Source of the DNA: Acanthornis magna
Lineage: Eukaryota; Chordata; Aves; Passeriformes; Acanthizidae
Assembly: GCA_036785705.1 (NCBI GenBank)
Contig: JAWUZG010000051.1
Span: 13,048,501 to 13,112,500, forward strand
Direction: 5' to 3'
DNA length: 64,000 nucleotides
Shown here: one piece after another, positions 12,901 through 23,405 of the stretch
How positions within the stretch are numbered: position 1 is the stretch's first letter
Layout of the letters: each line of letters begins with the position of its first letter
Made by a program: the position numbers and the translations under genes
Notes under the pieces: model-generated
Databases searched by the model: none
Told to the model about the DNA's origin: nothing
The model's input: only the letters and a program-made list of their open reading frames with translations

Positions 12901-13579
12901 TGAACATTCATCCCCCCAGAAACTAAACACAGTATGACAGGAGAGCTGTGGACTCCCAATAGCTCTGTCCACCGACCCTGACTGCACCAAATCTTGCTAC
13001 TTAATACCACCGTCTCCTCTCTACCCCACAGGTAACCCCATGAAACTCTGAATCTTATTTTTCACAAGTAGAAATTACCAGCATTGATAGAATTCTTACA
13101 TCCCTGTTTTAAAATTTATTTTAAAAAAGCTTTATGATTGCACTAAATATATCTCTATCTACTCCAACCCTCTGTGACTCAGCCTCTATCTATAAATACT
13201 TTAATGGGATTTATTCCATTTATTTTCTAGTTTCCCAGGTGGTGACACGACAGACCTTTAACCTGGTCTTGCACAATCAGCATAGGAGAGGTCAGTGCAT
13301 TGGCAATAACAAAGTATCTGAGAGCCAGCAACAGGGAGGGAGAGTTCAGATATTCAACAATAATGCACTAGCACAATTGCATCCTTCCCGCCACAGACTC
13401 CATCACAAGAAAAAGCTGTAGGAGCAGATTCTTCACCGTAATCTCCTATATTGTTTTGATCTGGTTACTTTAAGCACAGTTTGATTTGCTTGCCTTCATC
13501 TGTGGCTTCAACAGAGACAGAGATCTGGAGCCTGAGGTCTAGAGAAGGGACCAAATGACCGTATGAGTCATTCACTGAA
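3961..13579. other. Long unannotated non-coding stretch
   Basis: About 9.6 kb without a supported gene. No open frame has family motifs; the longest (around 150 codons near 3741-4190) is partly antisense to the retroviral pol. Apart from the hairpin at 5469-5493, I see only short homopolymer runs, such as T runs near 9140. No CR1, LTR or DNA-transposon signature was recognised, though older repeats could be hidden. Confidence 0.5.
5469..5493. repeat. Perfect 11-bp inverted repeat with 3-nt loop
   Basis: ACACATTCCTG (5469-5479), loop CAC, then its exact reverse complement CAGGAATGTGT (5483-5493). Each arm contains ACATTCC/GGAATGT, the core recognised by TEAD-type transcription factors (established motif), arranged head to head. 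The hairpin lies in otherwise unique DNA. Whether it is a binding site or a chance palindrome cannot be decided from sequence alone. Confidence 0.7.
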
Positions 13580-13636
13580 GAGTTGGACTCGATGATCCCT
13601 GTGGGTGCCTTCCAACTCAGAATATTCTGTGATGCT
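13580..13636 (+). mobile_element. CR1 LINE 3' end fragment
   Basis: The sequence AGAGTTGGACTCGATGATCC, followed by GTGGGTGCCTTCCAACTCAG and the degenerate terminal repeat ATTCTGTGATGCTG, is the characteristic 3' end of avian CR1 retrotransposons in sense orientation. Only about 55 bases are recognisable. No ORF2 sequence is attached, as is usual for heavily 5'-truncated copies. Divergence in the terminal repeat suggests an old insertion. Confidence 0.88.
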
Positions 13637-13910
13637 GAACTTTAGGCATGTCTGCCACCACCAACATGGGCACAGTGCACCTCTTCCACAGCATGCAATG
13701 GGAAAACCATTTCAGCAAAATTGCTCTGCCAGGGCTAGGTCATGATACTGTCAGCGAACATGGGCTGCTACAGGGAGCTCCTGAGCAAGTCACATCCCTG
13801 ATGTGAGAAAAAGTAGGCCAGGAAGACACACGTGTGAAAAGAATGGGAGAACAGCTTTCTCCAGTAATAATGAGATTTTGAAAAGGCTGATGTTTGACAT
13901 AGAGAAATGC

Positions 13911-13915
13911 AAGGC
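13911..13915. repeat. Target-site duplication, left copy (AAGGC)
   Basis: AAGGC directly precedes the LTR terminus TGTCTCGG and is repeated exactly after the other terminus at 14504-14508. A 5-bp duplication fits integration by an ERV-L-like or some class I retroviral integrases. Confidence 0.85.
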
Positions 13916-14503
13916 TGTCTCGGTTTTAGAGACAGTTCTCAGGAGGAGGCACTCCAGGATAGGGCACCTCCTCCCAAAGGGAAGAAAGGGTTTCTCCTCT
14001 TCCCTCCGCAATGAAACAAATTAACTGCAGCAGGTGAAAGTGAAAAAACCTGAACTATTTATTAACACAAAAAACTAAACTATTTGTTAACACAAAGTAC
14101 AACCGGGAAAAGCAAAGAAGGGAAAAAGGAAAAGGGTGCCTGCAAGGAGCTGATAGCAGGTTTCCCCAAGATGGCACCGGGGCCACCCCACAGGCCCACC
14201 GGGGCCATTCCGCGGGCTCCCCAGGCTGGAGAGGAGGGAAGGTAGATAGGGAGACCAGGGGGAGAAAAAACCAAACAAAAAGAACCCTTTTTCCAAGCTC
14301 TCAAGGAAGAGCAGGGGGGAGAGCAGTGCTGCGGTCTCTCCGTCCGCTGTCTCTCCCCGGTCCGTTGGACCGAGCAGTTTTTACTGACTCCTGCTTTACC
14401 GGCTCCAGCCCTGCCCCCCGGGCTCATCCTAGAGGCACAGTAGCCCTGGGCATTAAGCAAACAGTTAAGGAATAAAGTGGCTTCATAATGTCACTCCAGG
14501 ACA
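13916..14503 (-). mobile_element. Solo LTR, complete, 588 bp
   Basis: The plus strand begins TGTCTCGG and ends CCAGGACA, the TG...CA termini of a retroviral LTR, and is bounded by a perfect 5-bp duplication AAGGC. Orientation is minus: on that strand the LTR starts TGTCCTGGAGTGAC and carries an AATAAA polyadenylation signal (plus coordinates 14058-14063) about 140 bases before its end. The composition is GC- and CpG-rich in the middle (14160-14420), unlike the AT-rich flanks. The type resembles passerine LTRs. No internal retroviral sequence is present, so the provirus has recombined to a solo LTR. Frames of up to 126 codons inside it are not genes. Confidence 0.9.
14053..14096 (-). promoter_or_regulatory. 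Duplicated polyadenylation-signal module in the LTR
   Basis: Two near-identical 19-bp units lie 25 bp apart: AACTATTTATTAACACAAA at 14053-14071 and AACTATTTGTTAACACAAA at 14078-14096. On the LTR sense strand the first carries the canonical AATAAA. The second carries AACAAA at the equivalent place. The unit is therefore a tandem duplication of the poly(A) signal region in which one copy lost, or never had, the canonical hexamer. Confidence 0.65.
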
Positions 14504-14508
14504 AAGGC
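14504..14508. repeat. Target-site duplication, right copy (AAGGC)
   Basis: Exact copy of 13911-13915 directly after the LTR end ACA at 14503. Together they define the insertion boundaries and imply an empty site of ...TGC-AAGGC-TGAAAT.... Confidence 0.85.
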
Positions 14509-17500
14509 TGAAATATCTTTTTCTAAAAAAATCCCTCCACGCATGAACTTCTCCATAGCAACATGAAACTCCTCGTGGAAAGCTCAACAAAACACTTCTC
14601 TTAGCACAGGAGAGCCTTGTTAGCTCACCAGCACATGGGAATCTATATGAAAGAAAAAAGCAGCAAAATATTTTTAAAACATCAATTTAAACACAAACAA
14701 GTTCTCCCTCCTCAGTAAGGCTACAGTGTACTTGCTGCTGTTAGCGAGGGAATGAAAGTGGTAATATTTCAGACCTATTCTTCAGCAGTGCTCTAAAAGC
14801 CCTGGCTCTGAAGCCAGCCTGCCAATCAGCCACCTTGCTCTGTTTGCACACAAACCCAAATCGAGTAACCTGAGGAGACATTAGCAACTCAACACTCACC
14901 ACAGTTTCATGCTGTGGTCTGACCAAGTGGCACAAGCTCTCAACCACAGCACGCTGTGCACACTAATCCCTGCTTGATTTTTCATGTCAGCTCCCACTGT
15001 GAATCAGCACAGAGAGCAATGGATTTTGGCTTAACAAGTGTACTCAATTGCACTTGCACTTTTTGGGCGGAGAGAGATTATCATTCCTACCTACATTACA
15101 CAATGAGCCGACTGCAGTCCGTCAGCATTGTCCAAATGGTGCCTCACCAGAGCTAATGTGCAGCTAGGCGTGTCACAGCTGAGACTGCCTGAACAGCTTA
15201 GCCCTTCCCTTCGGGGAAAATATCAAAGGAGCTGATGTCATTTACACCTCACCGGTGTCAAGCAAACTTGTTGGCAGCCAACCACAAGAGTGACACTTTA
15301 AAAGAAGTGCTCAGGACATGCTTTTCATTACCACAGTCAATCCAAACACAGCATCACCGCCTCCACCTTATCCCCCTGTGCAAGACATTAAAAAGCTAAA
15401 GCAACAGCAACATGTGGATGACAAAAACATTCCACTAGGAACTGGACTCTGCTGAACACTGCACAAGAACATGAAGGTAGATATTTGTTGTATCCAGAAG
15501 TGGTTGTTCACATTAGGTTTCCTCATCTTTATACTTCTCTGAAGTTCAGGTCCAGAGTGAGGTGAGGCCCCGAGGCAATGTGGCACAGAAATGTGTGCAG
15601 CCAACATGGCACAGGGAAACAATTCCTTTGACTTGCCCATCCAGAAAGGCCAGACAGTTCGAGAGGTACCCATGGCACTTAGAGCTGGCTGATTGGAGGA
15701 GCTGTGGATGAGAGTCTGTTCCAAGCAAGGCTGCTTCTCACTCATCTAGACTGAGAGCAGGTCTTTCAAAAACTCAATAAAGAGCAAACCTTTTGGAGGC
15801 ACGACTGTTCTTAATGAATGTGCCAACAAACTAATAACTCTGCCATTATGGAGGGAGTCAGTTATCTGCAGGCAAGATGCTGCACAGGATCACTTCTAAA
15901 ACAAAGTCAGTTACTTCCTTCCAACCGGCATCTCAAATTTGTCAACAGTTATAAGAAAAGTATTCAAGAGAAAAAATGGGGCACCACAAGCATGGGGATT
16001 AGCTGGAAAATTAGCTGGAAAAAAATAGCTGGAAAAACCGTGTTTTTTTATTACCATTAGTATTTTTAATTGCAAATGGAGTCAGAACACATTCTCCTAG
16101 TGATGATGTAATTTAAGCAGTCTGTTATTCAGCATTGTGTTGAATCAATATTCTGTTAACTTCCATGCCAAGTTCATCCCCCTATCCCATCCCCAATATA
16201 CTTGCTCCAAAAAACCCACTATATTTAATCCCAAAGTTTATAAAGCAGATAACAAAAGCTACTGCAGTCCACTCTAGAGAATTACTTGCCCAGTTCTCTT
16301 GAAATCTCTACAGAAACTCCTGCAGATATATTTAAGACTTTAGTCCCTAATGCAATGTTTTTCATATGATCTCAGGCCTGAAACTACCTAAGTTGCATCA
16401 AAACTGCTCAGACATGTTGATGCTGGCATCAGCTCAAGTTCTTTTAAAATAAGATGTACGATAAATAGAGAACAATGAAGGCACCACATGAAAAAGAATT
16501 TCAAAAGTTACTGATCAGAAGAAGCAAGATCTTGCACAGAAACATATGCAATAATTTTAAAGAGTGGCTGAGTGCCTTCTTTTCACAGACCTTCATCAGC
16601 TACTATGCTCTTCAAAGTCTTACCCTGCATGTCATACCCTTCAGCTCTGCCAAGATGCTATTGATCAAGGATGGAGATACAGGTTAACATAATCTGAGAG
16701 ACATTAATATATTTGAAATTCCATCTGGTTCTCATCAAAGAAAAAAATTCTTCACCCTTACTTCTGAGTACAAGTTACCAAATGCCCCTGAGGACAAAGG
16801 CTGCCCCTCTGAAATAAGGCCTTCCCCCCACAGCAACACCACCAGCTCCAGGTAAACTATATGGGTTCTCCATGGGATCTTCACCTTTCAATAGTGGCTT
16901 TGAACCAAGAATGTTACTATTGAAGGACAAGGGCGGAAGGGCTGTTTCCCAAGATAAGTAAGCAGCAGGGCTGACCTCATCTGCTGTTCTCTAGGGCATT
17001 CCATTTAGGATCGCATGAGGCTCCTGAAACAGTATGTGAAAAACAGACATTGGGATTTTACCATTCACGGGCAGGAAGTAAACAATATTTAGCAGGAATT
17101 AAAACCACTTATTATTCAGAGAAATTTAAAAGACAACCCCCACATACAAATCATGCTGGAGTTAAAGCAGTATTTTGATCCAATGAGGAGCACAGGAGGA
17201 ACAGGCCACAAGAAAATCCACACTTGTAGGGCACGCACGCACTTACGCCTGTGAAGGTATAGAGAGAAATAGAGATGCAGCTATCCAATGTTCTTCAAGA
17301 AACATAGCCACTACATTAGAAAAGTAAGAATTAGTTTGGTTCGGATCCACTCCCAGAGAAGTCCATAGAAAAAAAAAAAACTAACAACAAAACCCTCCAA
17401 AACAAACAACACATTTCAGTGGGCAGACAATCAAGCTCCTGATGAGCATTTCTGAAAATACTCCTTGTCCTACTTGCATGTTCTGCTGAGAGAAAGCTGT

Positions 17501-20500
17501 GCAACCTGTCGAAACATTTCAGCTTTTGTCCACTTTGAGGCCTGTCCCATTCACATGAGCCTCATCCATGAGTGTCCCCCTTAAAACATGACAGAAATCT
17601 ATTCTATAAAGCATGCATTTAATTATTTTCTAGTACTGATTATTATCCTTCTGTTCTAACATGCTGCAGACATTCAGGGGAAATTAACTGGGAAATAAAT
17701 GGTTTGAGAAACATCAATGATACAGAAAAAAAGCAGAAGATGAGTATGATGGGCGCAGAATTTTACGCCAATCACTGCAGCAAGCCACCTTTTTTTATTC
17801 AAATCTTATCACTTTTTTCTACTGCAATGAATTCAAAGACAAGTATCTCTTAAGCTTTAAATCACAGACACCCCAGCTGCCTGAGCTGCAGCATTAGGAC
17901 CCATAGTGGAAGGCAGCTGGCATTGTTCTCAATTCATATACTCCCTGACAAGCTGACATGGAGTGCACTGCAAACAATACAAGCCCTGTATTGGCCCATT
18001 GGTCTCCTGCCACTACAACTGGTCTTGAGATCAAGTCAAACCAGAACAATGATACTGAACCAGGGGAACATTACAGAGCAATTATTTCAAGGAACAGACT
18101 TTTGCTTGGGTTAAACAGGTTTACAGTACTCTCCCATAAATATTTCTCCCTCCCCACACTCCCCACCCCAGTTTGTTGCAATTTGTTCCGAGCAGTTGAG
18201 GAATACTGAACACTCAATACTCTGACCTCAACACTCTTGTGCTTTCTTCCCTTAGAGGCAAATTAACAACTAATGAAGAAGTAATTTTAAAAGTACCATA
18301 TTCAGTGCTTATGTAATGTCAGCAACTCAAAGAGCTGCATGTACTTTTTAATATACTTACCAATCACAATTCTAGAAAACTGGACATGCTACTACTCATT
18401 CTTTCACAACAGACACCAATTTTTTCCAGTACCAAAACCCCATATTTTTTAGGACCATAGAAAGAAGAAGAAAAATAAGCTTTTGGTCAATTCCATCTAA
18501 CACAGCCAAAGTCTCACAGCCAGCTAATGAAAGAACATTCTCTTGATGCAGCCAAGCTGTACTACACTGATATCTGGGTATTATCCTTGCGTTGGAAACA
18601 ACTGATTTATAAAGATCTGGAATTCTATTCAAAAGCTGATAGGACACAAAAACCTCAAGTGAACAGGTACACCACCAGAGCATAGAGAACCTCTCAGCTT
18701 TGAGTCCACACATTAAAAAAATGTAAACATTTACAGTAGGTTCTGCAAGATAACAGACACATGCTTCAGGGGATCCCAAGACCAACTGCTCTGGCCCCCC
18801 GGCTTTGTAATTCTACATATGACTGAAATAAACCCAGCTCAACGCAGCATTGTGAAAACTCAACATATTGAAAAGTTGCTCCATTTACACGTTCCCATGC
18901 CCTAAGAGATGGGCAGAAAACACAATAAAAATATTAGGAATTAGGTTTTAGGAACTGTGATCTCACAGATGAGAACAGAACAATTTCAATTGAAGTCAAT
19001 GGACGTATACCCTCAGACATGAGATCACAACATGGCACTCAAAAAATACCTTAAATTATAAAATCCCCAGATGCAACGCCTGTGGCCAACATTTATATTA
19101 GCCACATGTGCATTACCCTGGAAGCAGCTTTTAATTATTTTTATAGTGAGATAATATTCCCTTGACAATCCTGAAGTCTAGTAGCATTTAGCAATTAAAT
19201 TTCATTCTTGAGAAGACAATAGCAAACATTTGCTACTTTGAATCTATACAAGAATTAGCAATTTTTCCATTTCTTCACAATAACAGTGACTTTTCCACAA
19301 TAGCATAAAAGCTACTGACAAGCTACATACAGAAATTTGAGGAGAAAACAGAGGAAAGTCTTCTCTGAGGCCAAGTGCAAACTGGAAGTTTTACACTTTG
19401 CCAGTTGCAAGAAAAATGGGAAAGAAAACACTTCATTCTGTAATAAAGTATCAGCTAACACACTTAGCAGAAGGAAACACATTCTTCAACAGCCAAATCT
19501 GACTTTCATTCAGTGAACTACAAATATATCTGCAGTTGTTTGTTAATATGGATGACCTCAAAATTTGGAACTTTCTCCCCTCCAGATGCAAAATAGCTCA
19601 AAATTATGCATTTTCACGTAAGGATCCAAGGGCCCCTCTACTGTCTGTTTCCCATAGAAGTTAATCACCAAGCACAACTGAACACAGTCAATGCTTGAGA
19701 CTACGGAAACACTGTTATCCCCATATATCAATAGAAAGTTAGTCTCTTCTGTGTTTCCTAGGATGTACTGCACAGAAAATATGCTTTTTCCCTACCAAAC
19801 ATAGAGCTGCATTTGTTTGACTTACCAAATTTAAAAGATTAGCCAGTGATGTATTGATCTTATATTGTGAGGGATCAAGAGTGCCGGCAGGATTCTCCAT
19901 GCACAGGGACACTAAAGGACAGAACTCTGGCAGTTTTCCTTCTTGGGTGACCCTTAACACTAACCCAACATAACGTGTTTACAACACTCCTGAGTACCTA
20001 GGTATAATCTAGCAGATAGCACTGTGTTTTCTGATGTTGAAGTTTGCAGACTCTGTTCTGTAGCTATTCCTCCAAATAATTTATAGGTTTGTGGGGTTTT
20101 TTTAATAACTTCACCAGGAATAGTGCGTGGTTCAATAGCTCCCCCCAGTTTTTGGCTATGTTTGTACAGTCCAGCAGAAGGAACTGCTGTAAAGTGGGCA
20201 CAAATTTTTAAACTAAAAGGAAATTCGTAAGATGCTACCCTTGATTGTCTAAAGAATTCCTTCCACTGTTTTGGTATATGTGGGGGTCTATATAAACTAT
20301 TCTCCATTCTCTGTTCTCCATTTGGAACCAACAGTTTCATCCCATACCAGAGATGACACTTACTTTATTGGCATGGTGGTGAGGAATGTGGAGTTACAAA
20401 TCATGCAGCCATTAGGAGTATGAGACATCAAAATCTAAATAAATGGACTAAGCTTTTCTATAGCCACCGGCAAAGAAAGTGAGTATAATTATGTCGGAAC

Positions 20501-22367
20501 AAAGCAACAGTACAGCTATTACTCAGTGCATAAGCCCTGAGCAACTCAGTTTTATTATGCAGTGTTTAATTCAGAGGAGTAAAACAGTCCCTCAATCTGA
20601 AAAACTTAATCCAAACCAAATTAAAATCCCACAGAAATGTAGTTTAGAACACATTCTTACTTAAACCACAGAAAAATGTTTGTCTTAAAAGAGACGAGGA
20701 TCTATAGTTCGATGGGTTTTGTTTAACTGCTTAATTTTGAGACCAAGCCTCATTTGAATATTTCTTTCATTTAAACTACAAATGAAGAAAAATATATTCA
20801 CATAGTCGATACCAATCTTGTGTACAGCTAATGTTTACTTGTAACAAGGCTGTTTCACTTTACTTGCCTTTGAACTCCAGCTCCTTAGGATGCCTTCGTA
20901 GCAAAAAAGATGGTGAAGTTTGCAGACTGACTTGACTTTACATGTAAAGAGCAGCTCCTCACAGCTGGCTCACAGTAATACCCTCTGATCACTCCTTGGC
21001 AACAGTTGTAGAGATCCATGACCTCTGCTAGTCATGAAGAAAAAAGAGTTGGGGGAAAAAAGCCTACAGGATCATGTGGTGGGTTTTTCTATCTTTCATT
21101 CAGAGGTCACAAAGAGACAGAGCTCATTATGTCTAAGACAGTACACAGCTCTGAACTGCTTGTCACACAAAACCAATAAATTGTCCTCCTCAGGAAGTAG
21201 CACTTACCTTAAAAAAATTAACTAGTAGGCTGGAAACATCGCTATGTCAGGTCTTTTAGGTCATGCAGGCAGGCAAGTGCATTCAGAGTTACGTAGATAA
21301 ATGTCTCATTTATGTTTCAAAAACTCAAATTATGTGGTATTTCACAAACTTTTTCCTATTGCAACTTCTTAATTGGTTAATCCACTTAAAAGGCTCCAGG
21401 ATGAAACAGTGATATTGTAAAGGAAGTAAATTGCCATTCATCCTGTTACGAAGGATGATGAAGACATGTGAGGAACACCCACAAAAGTAGTAAAGGAATG
21501 TCTACCATCTGTAATTGTACCACTCTGCATTGCTGCGTAATCTAGTATAAAACAGGTTCTTGTTTTCTCCTTAGTGTCTCACCCTGCATCTGCCAACTTT
21601 TCCCATCCTTTAGCTGGTCATGATCATTCACAACCCCCTCACACCTCAACCTTATTAGCTCAGCTAGCCTATTAGGGGTCTTTACTGTGTCTTTGACTTA
21701 TACAGGAATTTTCCTCTTAGTGCAAAGAAATCCTGACCAAAGTCTTCAAATAGTGCCAATACATATGCTTCTGGCTAAATACAATAAATCTGAAAAATGA
21801 AACAAAACAGCAGTTAGATCCATTACATGTTCTTGCAGTGACTAATAATTTCTTTTGTATTTTAGAAGACTTTTAAGTGTCAACTGAAGCATGGGAAATA
21901 TTTAATGTGATTTTCCAAAGCACAGTATTTCCGAAGCTCTGCCAGTCATGTAGTAGATTGAACACAGCATTATGAAGTATTCTTACATGCAACCACAGTG
22001 ACTCTATGACACAGGTTATTTAAAGCCTTGTGAGATTCATTTACGATTCTAGGTAAAGCACATTTCTTAAAGTATTTCACTGCCAACTGTCTGAAGCTGT
22101 GTTTCAAAAACTACAGTGCAAATTTCACAGCCTCTAGCCCTGGCAATTCACATCCTATAAAATATTCAGACTTTTTATCTTTAGCAGAATAGCTGGGATC
22201 CCATGCTCCTGCAAGACAATTTTTATAATTTTTTCCCTAAACAATAAAAATATCACAGAAGCTGTTAGCAGGTTGGAAGAGGATCAACAAAACTAGTGTT
22301 TTATTTCCTTTCTTTCAAACTCCATGGGAAGTCTAATGATCAAAACTTAGCAAAGTGCGTTATGTAT
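14509..22367. other. Long unannotated non-coding stretch
   Basis: About 7.9 kb with no supported gene. Frames of up to 129 codons (for example minus strand 18396-18785 and 19960-20340) show no recognisable domain, signal or splice context. Small items are a three-copy TTAGCTGGAAAA repeat at 15999-16037 and short A or T runs near 17371 and 20098. No transposon signature was recognised. Confidence 0.5.
15999..16037. repeat. Short tandem repeat (TAGCTGGAAAA)x3
   Basis: Three head-to-tail copies of (T)TAGCTGGAAAA with variable A-run length: 15999-16010, 16011-16025 and 16026-16037. It reads as a local slippage duplication, with no sign of function. Confidence 0.8.
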
Positions 22368-22372
22368 GTTGT
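22368..22372. repeat. Probable target-site duplication, left copy (GTTGT)
   Basis: GTTGT precedes the LTR start TGTCTTAG. The corresponding right flank at 23026-23030 is GCTGT, a 4/5 match differing by one transition. This is plausible for an old insertion, but a 4/5 match over five bases is weak by itself. Confidence 0.5.
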
Positions 22373-23025
22373 TGTCTTAGGTTACATGGAAGGTGTAACC
22401 AAAAGTATGTATTCTATTACCATCTCCATAAGCTATTAAGAACAGGTGGGGCAATGTTCTTTGTGTTCAGCATGACTCCGCCCTGATAACACCATCTGGG
22501 GCTATCCCTGCTAATGGGCCATCAAGGTCTCCGGGAGTGACTCATAAGATTACAGCAGCCCATTGTGAGATACGCCGCCCAGAGGGGAGGAACTGAACAT
22601 TCCTACCTGCATGTAAGATGAGACTCTGGAACATTGGACTACTTTTCCACTGGATTCCCAGAGGAGAGGAGCTCAAGAGCCACCACTGAACCTCCAGAGA
22701 CTAACGAGACCTTTCCACAAGATCACTTCAACAAGACCACATCTATCACTCCAACGGGACTGCAGCCACCATTTTAACTGGACTGCTAGCACCACCCTAA
22801 CAGGGTGGCAGGTTATAGTCTGACTTTGTCGATCTAAACCATTGTTTCTATATTATTGCCTTGTTCTAAATATTAGTAAAGAACTGTTATTCCTTTTTCC
22901 CATTTCTTTTGCTTGAGAGCCCCTTGATTTCGAAGTTATAATTCAGAAGGAAAAGGAGTCATATTCCCTATTCTAAGGGAGGTTCCTGCCTATCTTGGCA
23001 GACACCTATCTTTCAAACCAAGACA
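22373..23025 (+). mobile_element. Solo LTR, 653 bp, plus strand
   Basis: Starts TGTCTTAG and ends CCAAGACA, giving an imperfect terminal inverted repeat. The interior matches in style a common passerine LTR: the block around CTCAAGAGCCACCACTGAAC, then CCAACGGGACTGCAGCC, then a region near 22870 reading AGTAAAGAACTGTTATTCC, followed by GAGAGCCCCTTGATTTC. The AGTAAA (22875-22880) sits where a polyadenylation signal is expected, about 145 bases before the end, and looks mutated from AATAAA. No internal retroviral sequence follows. The 5-bp flanks match 4/5. The element type is from family knowledge; the boundaries are read from the sequence. Confidence 0.8.
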
Positions 23026-23030
23026 GCTGT

Positions 23031-23353
23031 GTAACAGGATTGTTACATCTCCTGGCTTCAAACTAAAAAGACTGTAAAACAGAACTCCTATTATGGATAT
23101 TTCTTGATGTTTGGTGGTCTGTTATGCATTCCCAAAACAGATAGTAATTTTCATCCTCTTGCCATTAAGATCTCTCATTAAAAAGCATTGTTGCAACACT
23201 TCCACGAAATTACTGTAATTTAGGAATTTTTCTTTTCGAAAGAATGTAACAGAATAATTAATGTGTCTATCAATTCCATTCTCTTAGTTAATGCCAAAAA
23301 TGGAAGAGATGAATCATGCACTTGCTTGCTTTGGCTACCACATTGACAAAATG
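23031..23353. other. Non-coding spacer between LTR and CR1
   Basis: About 320 AT-rich bases with no gene or repeat that I recognise. Confidence 0.5.
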
Positions 23354-23405
23354 TCATAGAATCATGGAATCATTTAGGTTGGAAAGGGCCTTTCTGTTGG
23401 ACCCA
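23354..23405 (-). mobile_element. CR1 LINE 3' end fragment, minus strand
   Basis: TCATAGAATCATGGAATCAT followed by TTAGGTTGGAAAGGGCC is the reverse complement of the CR1 3' terminus, including two ATTCYATG-type terminal units. The recognisable part is about 50 bases; beyond about 23405 the sequence no longer resembles CR1 to me. The neighbouring minus-strand frame of 102 codons (23439-23747) has no CR1 ORF2 motif and is not part of it. Confidence 0.88.

Noticed and set aside
14080..14460. 126-codon minus-strand frame in GC-rich DNA
   Set aside because: Lies wholly inside the solo LTR, which explains the composition and openness.
18396..18785. 129-codon open frame on the minus strand
   Set aside because: No recognisable domain and no sign of codon bias or conserved motif.
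19960..20340. 126-codon open frame on the minus strand
   Set aside because: Translation looked somewhat protein-like, but I could not match it to any family and saw no supporting splice sites.
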